From positions 2,334,925 through 2,398,924 of the forward strand of contig JAQFVV010000003.1 in NCBI GenBank assembly GCA_028023455.1: a stretch of 64,000 nucleotides of DNA. The letters are read 5' to 3'. Numbering within the stretch: position 1 is the first letter of the stretch; every line of letters begins with the position of its first letter. A program made the position numbers and the translations under genes. This stretch comes from Epiperipatus broadwayi (lineage: Eukaryota > Onychophora > Udeonychophora > Euonychophora > Peripatidae). Under the pieces are notes generated by a model. The model did not search any database and was not told the origin of the DNA. It was given only the letters and a program-made list of their open reading frames with translations. This document shows, one piece after another, positions 1 to 11,829 of the stretch.

Positions 1-896
1 GCTCTTTATTTCTAAAAAGTAATTATCCCAATTAAATTAAAAGGAAAAAATCTTAATACTGTCCTCTTGTAAGTTTTATTTAAAACAAATCAAAGTTTTA
101 AGAAGAATTGTTAACAACAATTTGTACAATTATTGAATATTTTCAATATTTCCTCACCCTCTGTTCTATATATAAGAAACTATTTGACTACTAAACAGAT
201 AAGTGTTCTATATGGATTAGGCTGGTATAACATAAGCTATTTATCAGATTTCAGGCAATTCTACTGAAGTTAAATATATTAAATCTCAATTTTAAAATTT
301 CATTCCAACTTGAAAAAGATAAAAACTTAACAAATAAACAAACAAACTGATTTTTAAACTTCAATAAAAACATTTAAAAACAAATTTATAGTAAATACCC
401 CCCCCCTTCTTTAAAATATAACAAAAGAATCAAGCATAAGTTACTGAATATTTAATTAGTTAAAAATATTGAATTATGGTTGATTAATATATCATGATTG
501 TTCTGGAAGGAAAAATATATATATTATTTTTAAGTAAAAAAAAAGCCTATCATGTGAATTACATTTGGAATCCAGTCAACTAGTGGAAATTTATGGTTTA
601 ATATATTATAAAGTTTTCTGACAATAATTAAAATAACTTTATAAAAAATTATTATAGACTAATTATAACATATGATTAATACTGCCAACTCACCTATTAG
701 GCAAAGAAGAATATATCTATGCTACTTAGGAATTGGATCTGAAGCAATGTTTATTATAAAAAAAAACTTTAAAAAAATTAACAAATATCAAGACAACTAA
801 TATTCCATAATTTGAAATTTAAATCCGGTCAAAATCAACTTTGAATTTTTTTTCAGATTACAAACAAGCTAAGAATTTTTTTTTTTTTTTTTGCAG
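1..896. other. AT-rich non-coding stretch, probably intronic
   Basis: No open frame or repeat family is recognisable. There is a C9 run at 398-406. If the exon at 897 is real, this stretch is the end of the preceding intron: it finishes in a long poly-T tract followed by GCAG. Confidence 0.4.
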
Positions 897-971
897 ATTG
901 GTGATATAATCAACCCAGATAAAAATACAATAGTTGTAACTGATAACCAGTTAACATTAGCTAGAAAATAA
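897..971 (+). CDS. Possible terminal coding exon of a host gene, product unknown
   Basis: A run of about 18 T followed by GCAG (875-896) is a textbook 3' splice site. Right after it, 24 codons are open to a TAA at 969-971, starting IGDIINPDKN and ending LTLARK. The composition (Asp, Asn, Thr, Val, Pro) looks like real protein rather than the Phe/Ile/Tyr/Lys-rich noise typical of this window. The rest of the gene would lie upstream of base 1. The reading phase at the acceptor cannot be proved, and I do not recognise the protein. It could instead be a chance open stretch after a poly-T run, because only 24 codons are visible. AATAAA at 1311-1316 could serve as its polyadenylation signal, giving a 3' UTR of about 350 bases. 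Confidence 0.35.
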   Translation: MGDIINPDKNTIVVTDNQLTLARK

Positions 972-3368
972 AGGTATTAATTTTATTTATATTGGTTTGA
1001 CAATACAATGACGATTGTATTAAATAAATATGAATGTAATATGATACAACCTTCACCATTTATATATAATGGTGGGATATTTTTATGGGGTGCTCAACCA
1101 TGATTTTTTTATAATTTCTTACTAAATGTAAATGCTGTTTGCTATAAAATGATTGAATATTAATGATTTGATTATATACTCAATATTATAAATCTTTTTT
1201 ACATAATTATTTTGTATTTAGACATTTTATTTAATTTTGTATTATACACTAATTAAGTTAAAGTAAACAGAATTTATTTGGTCTTTTATTTTCTATATTT
1301 TGCTGTTTTTAATAAAGTTAAAAATTATAATTTGAAGTTTGAAAAAAAAAATTTATAATAAGTGATGTATATTTAAAATCTTCAATTGATTTTTTTTTTT
1401 TTTTGAATTAATATAAGAAATTTTGCAGCTGCAAAAATAAAATTGAATTGTAAAATATTTTACTATTGATATTGAGAAATGGTTCATTTTACGATCTCTT
1501 TTGTTAATATTATAACAAATAAATTCATATTTATGAATTCACTATCATTTAAATTTTATTTTACTTACAGTATTTTTGTTATTTTTCAAATATAAATAAA
1601 AATGGTTTATAAATTACCATTTTTTTCAAGAACAGTTCTTTTCACTCTATTCTAAAGCTATCTACTATAAGTATGAGTGATCAATCAATGCCAGATTGTA
1701 CACTATTCTAACACCCACATTGGTTTCTTGGTTTTGACTTCATCAATGAGATTTTAGGTAACAAGCTGGAATTGATGAGCTTATACACCTAGAAGTCACC
1801 TTTTATTTTTTATGCTGTTCAATCAAGTAGCCTGAAGTTTATTACATTATCTTGTATACATTGATTATTCAGGGTTAATACTAAATAGCTCAAATGAAAA
1901 AAAAATATTCTTGTAAGCATACAAATAAACTAAGAGAGGTGTGATATATGTGTTAACCTTGATTAACCAAATAGCTTGGCCTTTAAATGTGATAATCCTA
2001 GACTGGCCCCCATTTGTAACAGTTTTCATTATGTTTAATATTTAATTTCTACATCTTGTGTTAATATAGATTTCAAACAGTTTGGGTATAGTAAATTGTC
2101 ACTTTTTCCAACCTTTTGACCACAATTTTTTAAAACTTTTGTTGTTTGTAGACTCATTATAATAAATTTTAATGAATCCTTCCTATCAAATCCTAAAGAT
2201 AAATGATAAAAACTTTAATTTTAATAACATTCAATTAATAATGAGTAAATAGCTATTAATATATAAGCAATGTTGTTGATTCTTATTTTATTAAAATTCA
2301 AAATGAATTTAATATAAACAAAATATGTTTTATAAATAAATTAATTAAAGTGAAAGGCTGAAAACCTCTCGCATGCGCTTTATAATGCTTATATGACAGC
2401 CAATCAGATGTAATGATGACTGTATAGGAAGATATTAAGTTGAAACACAAGACAGAGATTTATAAGTACACTAAGTTCATGTTTAATTTGAATTGTTAAT
2501 GCATTGCATACAATTAAATCAAAATTTAATGTTTCTTCTGAGGGATTATGAAATTGGATCAGTACATTTAGAAGGTCATGTGACTTTTAAATAGTAAAAG
2601 TCACAGATTGAGCTTTGATCCAGAAATCTTACATTTTTAATTACATATTAAGATAATTTTTTTCTAGTAATTCTGAAATTAAAAATTCATATATTTAAAT
2701 GCTTTCAAATAGAATATTGTAAATTTAACATTTGTTGTATGGCTACATGATGAAGCACTAGTACAAACATTCTGGTAACAACTCAATAACATATTCCCTT
2801 TAATCAATTTCACAATAAAAGAAAAAAGAAAAAACAAAAATTGGTATTCTTAAAAAAATTTTTGAGACAAGACTTCCACATGGCAAAATCAATGATACAG
2901 TTTTCTAGAAAATCTATATATGCAAAAAATATTTATCATACACATCCAACCATGACAGGAACATAAACATGGTCCTATACTATCAATATGGAGCAGCACA
3001 AAAGAAATTTGTTTTACATAAGAAAAGACCTGCATAGAACAAACTCTTATAAAGAATAGTTATTTCTCAGCTGTTATTAACAAAACCTTAAATAGACAAC
3101 AAAAAATATATCAATAAAAAAGTTAATTATAAATATTGTAATATGCATATATATCACAGATAGAAGGTTAACTAAAGAAAATCTGCAATCAATATAACAT
3201 CAGAACAGCTAGTATTATGTAAGGAATCCTAACTTCTATAAGATCTAAACATGAAATACTCAAAAACAAAAACCCTACCTCTACAAAATACCACGTGAAT
3301 GTAAAATAATGTATTTCAGTAAAATGAGTTTTTTCACTGAAAAAAATTAAAAGAACACAAACTGATGA
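972..3368. other. Unassigned AT-rich sequence
   Basis: The first ~350 bases may be 3' UTR of the preceding exon. Around 2375-2407 there is a CCAAT motif and TATA-like stretches (GCCAATCAGATGT), but no transcript can be shown. At 2940-3020 a short patch reads like old coding sequence (NMVLYYQYGAAQKKF) before hitting stops. No repeat family was identified. Confidence 0.3.
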
Positions 3369-3527
3369 TTAGTAGTGAGAAAAACAGATACACCTAAAGT
3401 AATAGACCATCTGCATAGCAATGAACATATGTTCGATTGTAAGATAATATTGGGCAGAGAAGATGCTCACATGACAATGGAAAACAATCCCATGAATCAA
3501 ACTAGTGTAAAAATATATAATGTATGA
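3369..3527 (+). pseudogene. Possible fragment of a GIY-YIG endonuclease (Penelope-type relic)
   Basis: A 52-codon frame without an ATG reads ...TPKVIDHLHSNEH..., then KIILGREDA, ending at TGA 3525-3527. This resembles the end of GIY-YIG endonuclease domains carried by Penelope-like elements, where a conserved His, a second His and a hydrophobic-LxRE(D/E) block follow one another. The YIG core is not visible upstream and the expected downstream helix is absent, so the match rests on one short motif. It may be a decayed mobile-element fragment, or a coincidence. Confidence 0.22.
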
Positions 3528-4310
3528 AAGCAATTTGCTAAACTAGTCCTTTAAAAAATAGTCTTTTATAGACAAAGATATAAAATTCCTATTAGCTATT
3601 TTTTGACAAAATAGCATACCTTGGTTATGACATTGATTAAAATCAATATTCACAAATATAAAAGTCCCATATTTGATTTCCTTGCAACACCTGAAGAAAA
3701 AAGGAGAATAGTATCACTTAAAAACTGTGTGCTATTTAGTAATCATTAAATGTATTTGAAAAGCTTAAATACTGTTTAAATTTTTCTAAAAATATTTAAC
3801 CATTAATATTAGATGAGGGAAACAGTCCAATATATAATTACAATGACAACATCATCATCACAAATTTTCAGACAAATATTATGAATTATATTGTTATTAT
3901 TTATCCTACAGGATGTTTAAACTTGTTTGATACTATTTATTACTCTAGTGTTTATTCAAATATGAGCTTAATATGGCATTAAGACAAGAGTTGTCTGTCT
4001 TTGAGTTTAGATCAGGATTATTAATTTTGAAAGATATTCACATATCTAATAGTACTTTAGAAATATGCTCATGAATCCAATTCAATGACCAGTAATTGCT
4101 ATCTTAATATAAGCCGAGCACTGCTTATATATGTGGGAGACTATGATCTGGCCCAATTGATGAGTGTTGGTTATTCATGAAATACATATATTGGGATCAC
4201 TTAACTTTTTCACATATGTGTGTGGTTGTGTATATCAGTTGTTTGAGATGAAGTGGAGGATAAATATTAGCTGAAAATCCTAAGGTTTAAATCCCTCTAT
4301 TTACGATATA

Positions 4311-5290
4311 CACCTGGGTCTCATTTTATGCGGATTATTTTAATGCGATTTTGAAGTTATGCGATTCATGTTTCTTTTTAATATCTTTCACATTTCACTA
4401 TATTTATTAGATATCAAGAAATTTAAATTATTAATAACTTATTTTCACTTGAAATACTTTTTTTCTTCAAAAAATATAACGTTATATTGGCAGTTAACGC
4501 GAATATGGCCTGAAACTGTATTTAGAATTTTAGCTTCTATGTAAATAACCTATTTATACTAATCAGTACATAATAATAATAGATTTATACTTACATATAA
4601 AAATATCACAATAAATATTCAAAAAAATTAAACTTTTAAAATGTATATTTTGTTATATATAACAGAAATAAATAATCTTTTAGATTTTTAAAATAAAAAA
4701 TGAAGATTTTATAAACTGAAAATAATCTTTCTAATGATAATGTATAATTTTTTTGTTTTGATTACAATCTCATTTTTTAAATATAGAAACAGAAAACCAT
4801 TAACACAGCACAAGACTGAAAATGGTGTTAGTTGTACATCACATCATGAATAAAAATAAAATGGCTAACTGATTTTTCTGGGCATAATTGCTGAGAGATT
4901 CTTGACTTCGTTTAAGGAGAAGCTACAATACATTACATCACATCGAGTCTGATTTCTTTCCAGTTTACAAATGAATGCTAGTGATAATGATTAAAATATG
5001 TATGAAAAATGTAAAATTAAATAATGTAGTTAATAAAAAAAGTAAAAAAAGTTTGTCTTGTATTAATTTTTTTCAAATATTTGAAATATTTTATTAGTCA
5101 TACTTTATTTGCTTATTTTTTTAATGCGAATTTTAAAGTAGTTTTTCTTTGTTGCTTTCCTTTTATGCAAATTCTGAAAATTACAGACCCTATCCCCCAT
5201 TTTTCAAGGTAAATTAAGTCTATTTTTGTGCAATTTTTTTATGTGGGTTTTCTGTGGAACCTATCTATCGCATAAAACGAGACCCAGGTG
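4311..5290 (+). mobile_element. MITE copy 1, pogo/Tigger-like non-autonomous DNA transposon
   Basis: The element begins CACCTGGGTCTCATTTTATG and ends with the inverse, CATAAAACGAGACCCAGGTG, giving a terminal inverted repeat of about 24 bp. It is flanked by TA on both sides (4309-4310 and 5291-5292), the target duplication of the Tc1/mariner superfamily. Just inside the left end the word TATGCG/ATGCGAT recurs three times, like the subterminal transposase-binding sites of pogo/Tigger elements. The 980-bp body has no transposase frame; the short open frames inside are noise. The same element recurs at 8427-9521 and, reversed, at 27918-29313. Assignment to pogo/Tigger is inferred from the ends and TA target only. 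Confidence 0.8.
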
Positions 5291-5324
5291 TATACATATG
5301 TAAATAATAAATATGTATAGTCCA

Positions 5325-5331
<7 letters not shown>

Positions 5332-5390
<59 letters not shown>

Positions 5391-5394
5391 GTGT
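5332..5394. repeat. (TA)n(TG)n microsatellite
   Basis: About 25 bases of TA followed by about 38 bases of TG with one interruption. It starts 40 bases after the right end of MITE copy 1. Confidence 0.95.
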
Positions 5395-7230
5395 AAATTT
5401 AAACAGAAATAAGTACTCTCCATGAGTGAACCATTAATAAACAGCACTCTTGCATTAAAAAATATTAATAAACAGTAGGCAGCCATCTTATGGAAAGTGA
5501 TTATTTACATTAATTCATAACAAACATGTTGAATTTATCTCAAATAATATCACTCATTTAAACTTATATGAGGTGGTATTTCCATTCATTGTCAACTAAA
5601 TCATAAAACAGTCACTAAAAGTAAGTAAAATAAAATCATACATCACATGATCCAATTTTATAATCTTGTAAATAAAAATAATGACTGGTGCTAATTTCTC
5701 TAATAAGCTTTATTGATAAATGCCACAAAAGAAAGAAAGCATTTAAAAATCTCTATCTAGAAATTGTCCCTAACTCAGACCACTAGTTTCATGCTTTGGC
5801 AATTCTCAGTCACTAAAAAATATGTGTCATAGATCCATCTGAACATTATTAGAAACAATGCTGAGGTAATATCTCTCAAAATTAATACTCATTATCTATT
5901 CATTAAAACAGATAATTCTAGTCATAAGATCAAATTAAACTTATGTGTAAATAAATTATTGAATAATTTATAATATTAAATAAATTTTATTAATTCTCTA
6001 TGGCTAATCAATAATAATGATATAAACACCAAAAACTATAACCAATATAACTAAGAAAAGAGAGAGAGAGAATGGTCTTTAAATGACTGATCTTGTGATA
6101 TATTGATGATTTGTCATTATCAAATTCCTTAATTCTATAACACATAATTATAAATCATGTTACTTGTATCCAGAAAATAAAATTACATAAATAATGATGA
6201 ACTTAAATCTTAGACATTCATTGAGTAAGTAAGAACAGTTAATGTCATGAATTAGATACAATTCAGATGTAAAACTAAATATATAGAACATAAAAATTCA
6301 AAAAGCACTTTTATAAAGCAAGCACACATTTAATGGGAAAATCAGACAAATCCATTTAAAATGCAAATTTTTTCAATAGATAATTAATTCAATTAATTAA
6401 AAGTGATGAAAATAATTCTACAACTGTAATATCCATAAATATAGCTTGTAAATAATGTTATTAAAGTTGTAAATAATAAACTAATGTCATGTCATTAGTA
6501 TTCATAATTAGGAATAATTACTTTTTTTCTTCCAAGACACAAATAAGTAAGAAAATAACTAAATAATTGCACAATATATATTAATTCGGTTATTTTACAT
6601 ATACAAATGTACACTATTATTAAATTCATACACTAATATTCTCTTTTCATATATAAAAAATATATAAATAAAAAATAATATCTATGCTTTGCATTTAATT
6701 TATAAAAATGCAAACATGAATGTAAACTATACATTAAGTTATATAATTATTTTACAAACATTATACAAGAATATTAAATCTTTCCATCTATATAAATATT
6801 CTACAGCTTTGAGATTTTTTTTATCAGTTGAGATCTTCTTAAAATTGTTCGTTGTACTAAAATACTGTTAAATAAAGGCATCTAACACTGAAATATATAT
6901 TTAAGTAAGATTATTTTTATACCTTTATTCCTATATTTTAGGCTGAAATATTGGTTGAAAATATTACTTGAAATTTATTTATATTTCTACTATTTTTATT
7001 TGTTTTTAATACATTTTAATATATGTTATAATATAAGATTTTTTGGCTTATTTTACTTTTACATTATGGAGGATTAGTATGCAACTAGTTTGGATGTTTT
7101 ACTTTGAGTATAAAAAATAAAATGTTTTTCCTTTTAAATAAATCCAGTAATTAGTTAAATAGTTTTTATTGACATTCTTTATTTTCATTAAAATGTTTGG
7201 TTAATTTTATTATTCAATTGTGCACATGTA

Positions 7231-7232
<2 letters not shown>
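5395..7232. other. Unassigned AT-rich sequence
   Basis: Only simple-sequence patches, such as an AG run near 6060, and no convincing coding frame or known repeat. Confidence 0.4.
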
Positions 7233-7264
<32 letters not shown>

Positions 7265-7275
7265 GTGCACATGTG

Positions 7276-7312
<37 letters not shown>
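7233..7312. repeat. Double (AT)n tract around an ACATGTGCAC repeat
   Basis: Two AT tracts (7233-7260 and about 7281-7312) flank a self-complementary ACATGTGCACATGTGCACAT block at 7261-7280. The left flank TGCACATGTATG is the inverse of part of that block, so the whole can fold into a hairpin. Confidence 0.9.
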
Positions 7313-7315
<3 letters not shown>

Positions 7316-8360
7316 ACTTTCACTTTTGTACATTTGCCTTTCGAAAGATGCTTGCTCCACATATGATAATTCTTAGGCACTTTTTCCAGAATGATAAAAA
7401 AATAATTCCTTATTTTATGGAATCTAAAAAAAATTATTATGCTCATTTTAATTATCACTGTATCTTAATTAATATTGTGCTCAGAATCAAATGATCACAA
7501 AAGAAAAATAAAGGAGGCATTTTACATCAATGGAAACATCCATGCCATTAATAGAAAGGATACTTGCTTCGAGATCTCGAAGAAATGGGCTACGTAACAC
7601 TAGCTTATTTGAATATTTGTATTTGCATATTTTATTATACATTTTATGAAAGCTATGAATATGAGGCATGGATCCTCGAAAACGTTAAGCCGATAAACTT
7701 TAATACTAATTAATATCTTCTCTAATTAACAATTATATATTTAACATTATTAGTAAAATAGTATAACTTAACAGGTTTTAAAAGTAAAACACTATTTCAA
7801 AAAGTTTCAATTTTTTTTTTTTTCAGATAGTTCTTTTTATATATTTTTTTAGTTAAAAATAACATTTTATTCTTTTCGTAATAATCATGGTATATTAAAC
7901 AATCACAATGCTTTAGTCTTCACCTAATGAAATATGCAATAATTTTAACTTAATTTTTCTGTTAACCTTTGAGTTAGGAGGAGGAGGGTCATGTATATTT
8001 GTTATTGAGATTTACAAAACTATTTTTAAAAAAGAGTAAAAATTAATGATATTATTCTATTTTAATTGGAAAATTAATTAATCCCAAATTGTATGTGGAT
8101 GCCCTCCTAATTCTTTATTCCCATTCTCACATACAATAACATCCAGACTGTTAAGTAGCTAAAGATTAACAACTATAGTCTTCAAGTTAGGAAAGTAAAA
8201 ACAAATAATTATTAATTTTTGATTAATTGATTATTATTTGATTATGGTACAATATTAGTATGACAGTATATTTAATATTATGCATGCTTAATTCTTATTT
8301 CTCTTGGATGCATTGTTCTCCTTTTAATAAAAAAATATCATCAACTTGATATAGAATGTA
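7313..8360. other. Mostly unassigned; one weak minus-strand exon-like patch
   Basis: On the minus strand, 7510-7610 reads VLRSPFLRDLEASILSING, which is richer in mixed residues than its surroundings and lies in a 60-codon open frame (7487-7669). No good splice sites frame it. No repeat family is recognised. Confidence 0.3.
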
Positions 8361-8424
8361 TAGACAATATACATGTATTAATATTATATATATATATAGA
8401 CAATATACATGTATTAATATTATA
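8361..8424. repeat. Two-copy tandem repeat, about 36-bp period
   Basis: The unit TAGACAATATACATGTATTA plus a TA tail occurs at 8361 and again at 8397, ending directly at the TA that precedes MITE copy 2. Confidence 0.85.
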
Positions 8425-8426
8425 TA

Positions 8427-9521
8427 CACCTGGGTCTCTTTTTACACGGACTTATTTAACACGATTTCGAAGTTACGCGATTCATGATTCACCGGAAGTG
8501 TGTTAAATAAGTCCGTGTAAAAAAAGACCCACGTATATGAACTCCGATAATGTGCTATTACTTTAAATAATAAATTTCGCACACTTACGTTATATTGAAA
8601 GTAATAGCACATTATTGGAATTCGACTTTCATCTTAGTAATTTCAATATTTTCAGTGCTTTATAATAGTAAGATTTTATGCAATAATGAAATTAAAATCA
8701 AATTTTCACATTTTATGTATACACACATTAAATTTTACAAGATTATAATGTAAATTTGTTCAAACATTGTACGTATTAATTTTACATTTTAAATCACATT
8801 CTGTTTTTGCTTTTTTAAAAAGAATGTAATCAATTATTAATCATTTAGAGTCCACAAGTTTATTTTTAAAAGGTCAGTAATAGCAGTGGGCATAATTAAA
8901 TTTGACAATTAAAATCTGATTTTTAATTGTAATTAACAATTTAAAAATTACTTACTGCGACTTGAAATTATTGTGAAATTTGATTTTTAAACCGAATTGA
9001 AAATTAAAGACAAAAATAAAAATTTAATTTTTAGTTGTTAGTTTCATAAACAATTAATAAAATCATTGTCTCAAAGATTAATTACTAATTATGTTGTCAC
9101 CAGAAAACCACTGATACAACATGAGTGTGAAGTTGGCGCTAGTTGTTTGCAAACAAACATGTTTTCGGCAAATAGATATAATAATTAAAACATGTATAAA
9201 AAGTGTAAATTACTGTACTATACATTATGCATAAAAATATATTATTTTGAATAAAATTAAATATTATAGTTAAAAAAAAGTTTGTCTCGTATCAATTTTT
9301 TTCACATTTGAAATTTTTTATTAGTCATATTTTATTTCCGTATATTTTTTTTGCATGAATTTTAAAGTAATTTTACATTGGTGCTTTGCTTTTATGCGAA
9401 TTTTGAAAAATCACAGACTGTATCCCCCCTTTTTCAATGTAAGTTATGTCTATTTTTGTGCGATTTCGTTTGCGCATGTTTTCTGAGGAACCTATCTATC
9501 GTGTAAAACGAGACCCAGGTG
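8427..9521 (+). mobile_element. MITE copy 2, with an internal inverted partial copy at its left end
   Basis: Same family as 4311-5290: CACCTGGGTCTC at the left and GAGACCCAGGTG at 9510-9521, with the same ATTTCGAAGTTACGCGATTC subterminal sequence. The first ~70 bases are followed by their own inverse (TGTTAAATAAGTCCGTGTAA, 8501-8520, then AAAGACCCACG), making a hairpin of about 108 bp at 8427-8534. A second hairpin follows (ATAATGTGCTATTACTTTAA around 8547-8566 against its inverse around 8597-8618). The left TA target copy is present (8425-8426); the right one is not exact. No coding capacity. Confidence 0.75.
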
Positions 9522-10149
9522 TGTATATATATATATCAGATCTTTTTCGTAATAGTTAAGTATTAGATAAATGCTAGGTTAAAGTTTGGTATTTTTGAAT
9601 CTGATGTCCTAGCTCTTCATTGAAGAGAGCCATAGCTTGAAATGGGTCTGGGGATGGGGATAATCATAGATAAAGATTTGAAAGCTTTCTCTTATAGCAT
9701 TTATCATAATAAAAATAAATAAATAAAATAATAATAATAATAATATAAGCATGTTTAGAAATATTTGCTTTTTATTATATATATATATATTATAATGGTC
9801 AGGGTAATCATGGAATCTTACTTTATCTGCACTACAGGGTGCACCAGGCTATTTGAACCTGGAAAATTTGTAGAGTAGGCAGATACCTGCTGTTAAGATC
9901 TAACTTTTACATATATATTTTATTCCGACTATTAGCTCATGCCACTAGCTTGTGGAGCAGCAGAGATAATAATATATAATTTTACTTAAAATATATTTTA
10001 AATATTAAAAAAATAAAAGCCACTGCCAGTAATAACACACAAAAACATTTATTAATGCATATATATAAACATTTAAAATTGAGGAATAAAATTTATTATT
10101 TTAGATTGGTTATTAATTTTTTTAAATTTAAATTATTATTTTAAAATAG
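9522..10149. other. Unassigned AT-rich sequence with short simple repeats
   Basis: Contains (AATA)n/(ATA)n near 9705-9745 and a short TA tract near 9776. No gene seen. Confidence 0.4.
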
Positions 10150-11829
10150 TTCGCACAGATGGACATTTTAATAAATTTTACTTTATAATGTTGAGTATAA
10201 ATAGGCTACATAGATTACTCAGTTAAAAATGTTTCAAAACAATCGTTCAATCTCAGACTAAAAGTTCATAGCCAAACCAATGCCTGCTTCCAGATATATA
10301 GTCACAACCAATGCAACATGAAGATGCTAGCATAAAACTATGCTGACAGGAATGTGCATCTGACAGTGTGACATTATTTGAAGGACATGATCCTCATCCA
10401 GTACAGGAATGTGCATCTGTCTGGTGAAGGAATCATGTATATACAATAATTAAAAAGAAATGCTATGTATGGGGGAGAGACATCTATCTACTGACTTATA
10501 GTTCCTATCCATAGAGCAAAAAAGGGGTCAGTTGTGCAGGAAATACATCTGCATCCATTGCAATGCAATGAATACATCTTTGGGTCATTTCTTCTGTTGG
10601 GCACATTGTGCTGTATGCTAAACATGCTTCACATTACATTGATATAAATACCCATATATCCCTCCACCACCATTGTCCTAACTACAAAACAAATATCCTG
10701 AAATAAAAACCCTTTAAAGTAAACATAAACAATTAAAATATAAAACGACTGATGTAATTGCAGAGGAGAATTTACAATAAAACCAATGGTATTCATCATA
10801 AGATGCCACATTGACATCAATAACTTAAAGATATATGAATAAATATATTTTTTGATACTCAATATGAGGTATCATATTTACCAAATATTATATATTTTAA
10901 TCAATATGCAAATAAAAAAAAAATTAAATGTTAATGAATCTATGCAGCTATCTACACCCAACTTAAATTTATTACATTTAAATAATTTAGTCAGTAAATA
11001 TTAACAAAGAAAATGGAAATGATTTATCTAAATTAGCAAACTCAAATATATAAAATTTTAACATTAATAACTGATTTTGAAATCTGAATAAGTAAAATAA
11101 GAGTTCATTTTAAAAGTTCTGTTTAGCAGATTATTAAAAGCCTGTTAAATATTGATTAAAGTTCTTAATTACTTTTTAAAATCTTATAGTTCATACTTTA
11201 CAGTAGAAGAGCTCCTGGTTCCTGATGCCAATTCCTGTGAAGTCTTTATTGATCATACTTTCATGGAAGACCCATTTGTTTTTCCGGAGATGGCCTTAGC
11301 TGATTTCCTCCTGGTACTATTTTATTGTAGGACCCATATGATTCAGGTCTACAATAGTGGCATTCATAATTCAACAGTCATTTCATTTGAAATAAGTGAG
11401 AGAGGGTGACAAGTGCATCTTATCACACTTCTCCCAAAAAATCAAGGTGGAACTGTTCTTAATTTGAATATTTTTCTTTTTATACAAATTGTCTGGATTC
11501 ACTGAACATGGTTTGCTGTTCCAAATTTTTGTTAAGGTCTGAGAATTGTTTGCTGCTTCTATTGGACATCTAATTTTTTGTTCTCTTATCTATATCTTTT
11601 ATCTGACTTTTTAATTATATAAGAGCCCCAAGGGCATTTGCTTTTCGATAATTAATAACACGATCATTTCCATTTACAGAGATTACATAGGAATCTTTTT
11701 CATTTATGTTACTTTTTAATAAAAATATTTTATATTTAGATCTTTACCTTTTTTTATAAAAAAGAACATTCAAATACTTTTATTTTTATTTTTTAAAAAA
11801 TAACTTTTAAAGTTTTGCATCTGTGCGAA
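10150..11829. mobile_element. Candidate transposon bounded by 12-bp perfect inverted repeats
   Basis: TTCGCACAGATG at 10150-10161 is matched by its exact inverse CATCTGTGCGAA at 11818-11829. A 12-bp CpG-containing pair 1.66 kb apart is unlikely by chance in such AT-rich sequence. No clean target duplication is visible and the inverted similarity stops after about 13 bases. The interior is richer in C and G than its surroundings at 10230-10620 and 11200-11440. The open frame 11152-11409 (85 codons, VPDANSCEVFIDHTFMEDPF) shows no domain I recognise. Transposase is not evident. Confidence 0.35.
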
